From assembly GCA_029269725.1 (NCBI GenBank), contig JARJHS010000011.1, positions 62,001 through 126,000 of the forward strand: 64,000 nucleotides of DNA. Reading direction: 5' to 3'. The position numbers and the translations under genes were made by a program. The notes below the pieces were generated by a model. That model was given only the letters and a program-made list of their open reading frames with translations. It was not told where the DNA came from and ran no database searches. Shown one piece after another: positions 63,833 through 64,000 of this stretch (the first letter of the stretch is position 1; each line of letters begins with the position of its first letter). The stretch comes from Pollutibacter soli. Its GTDB lineage: Bacteria > Bacteroidota > Bacteroidia > Chitinophagales > Chitinophagaceae.

Positions 63833-64000
63833 TCGCTAAAGGTAAATAAACAAGTAAGAAGTAAGAAGTGAGAAGTAAGAAGGGTTGAAATTTGATTTTG
63901 GCTGGCGAATAGCGGTGTTTTCGGGAGTTGTCAGTCTGCCGGCCGGCAGGCGTCGGTTCTCAGTAGTCAGGAACAGCCAGGCAACAGGCACCAGATATTG
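63833..64000. other. intergenic to window end, repeat words
   Basis: AAGTAAGAAGTAAGAAGTGA runs and CTGCCGGCCGGCAGGC palindrome-like words; no gene. Confidence 0.5.

Overview
The window looks like chromosome from a Bacteroidota bacterium, most likely a Chitinophagaceae-type soil or aquatic heterotroph. This is inferred from protein families and layout (ExbB-ExbD-ExbD-TonB operon, DUF5117-type zinc metalloprotease, MacB/FtsX permeases with duplicated organisation, GH106 glycosidase, DUF1549/DUF1553 plus DUF1501 proteins, many Crp/Fnr regulators), from the lack of clear Shine-Dalgarno sequences, and from abundant interspersed inverted repeats between genes. No rRNA, tRNA or CRISPR array was recognised.

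Layout. 1-1.2 kb: 3' -truncated view of an ABC permease. 1.5-7.4 kb: small unknown proteins and an array of three nuclease-like genes (frameshifted PD-(D/E)XK-like, DUF2130, OLD-family), each followed in the same orientation by an attC-like repeat, like an integrase-less cassette array. 7.5-10.9 kb: a sodium:solute symporter with a 58-residue membrane companion, divergent from myo-inositol oxygenase: a small inositol uptake and oxidation unit. 11.9-23.3 kb: a DUF1549/DUF1553 cytochrome protein and its usual partner DUF1501 protein (frameshifted), now separated by an oppositely oriented RND efflux operon (adaptor, pump, outer-membrane factor). 23.8-34.9 kb: stress and redox genes on the minus strand (Crp/Fnr regulators, DJ-1/PfpI protein, ABM monooxygenase, Old Yellow Enzyme, chromate transporter with a ChrB-AraC fusion regulator, F420-type reductase, glyoxalase-like protein, AraC regulator, Na+/H+ antiporter). 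35.4-41.5 kb: a two-component operon of two large PAS histidine kinases around a single-domain receiver. 41.7-45.0 kb: GH106 alpha-L-rhamnosidase-like enzyme. 45.7-46.7 kb: DUF1259 lipoprotein. 46.7-52.0 kb: a candidate integrated island. 52.0-59.4 kb: mnmE and a TonB energising cluster. 59.7-62.2 kb: secreted metalloprotease. 62.6-63.8 kb: a second ABC permease.

Most notable structures. (1) A 5.3 kb segment lies between two exact 20-bp direct repeats, one of which is the 3' end of mnmE, the same target class used by SGI1-type islands; it carries two DUF1254/DUF1214 lipoproteins, small unknown genes and a decayed restriction-modification gene, but no visible integrase. (2) A 551-bp element made of a DUF559 (Vsr-like) nuclease gene between 38-bp near-perfect terminal inverted repeats sits between a tonB and an exbD gene; its right end touches the tonB stop codon. 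A solo relative of the same palindrome touches the stop codon of the efflux outer-membrane gene 40 kb away. This resembles the logic of REP/RAYT systems with a different nuclease. (3) A 113-bp tandem repeat array lies between convergent genes at 14.3-14.8 kb. All database comparisons remain to be done; family calls here are from reading motifs.
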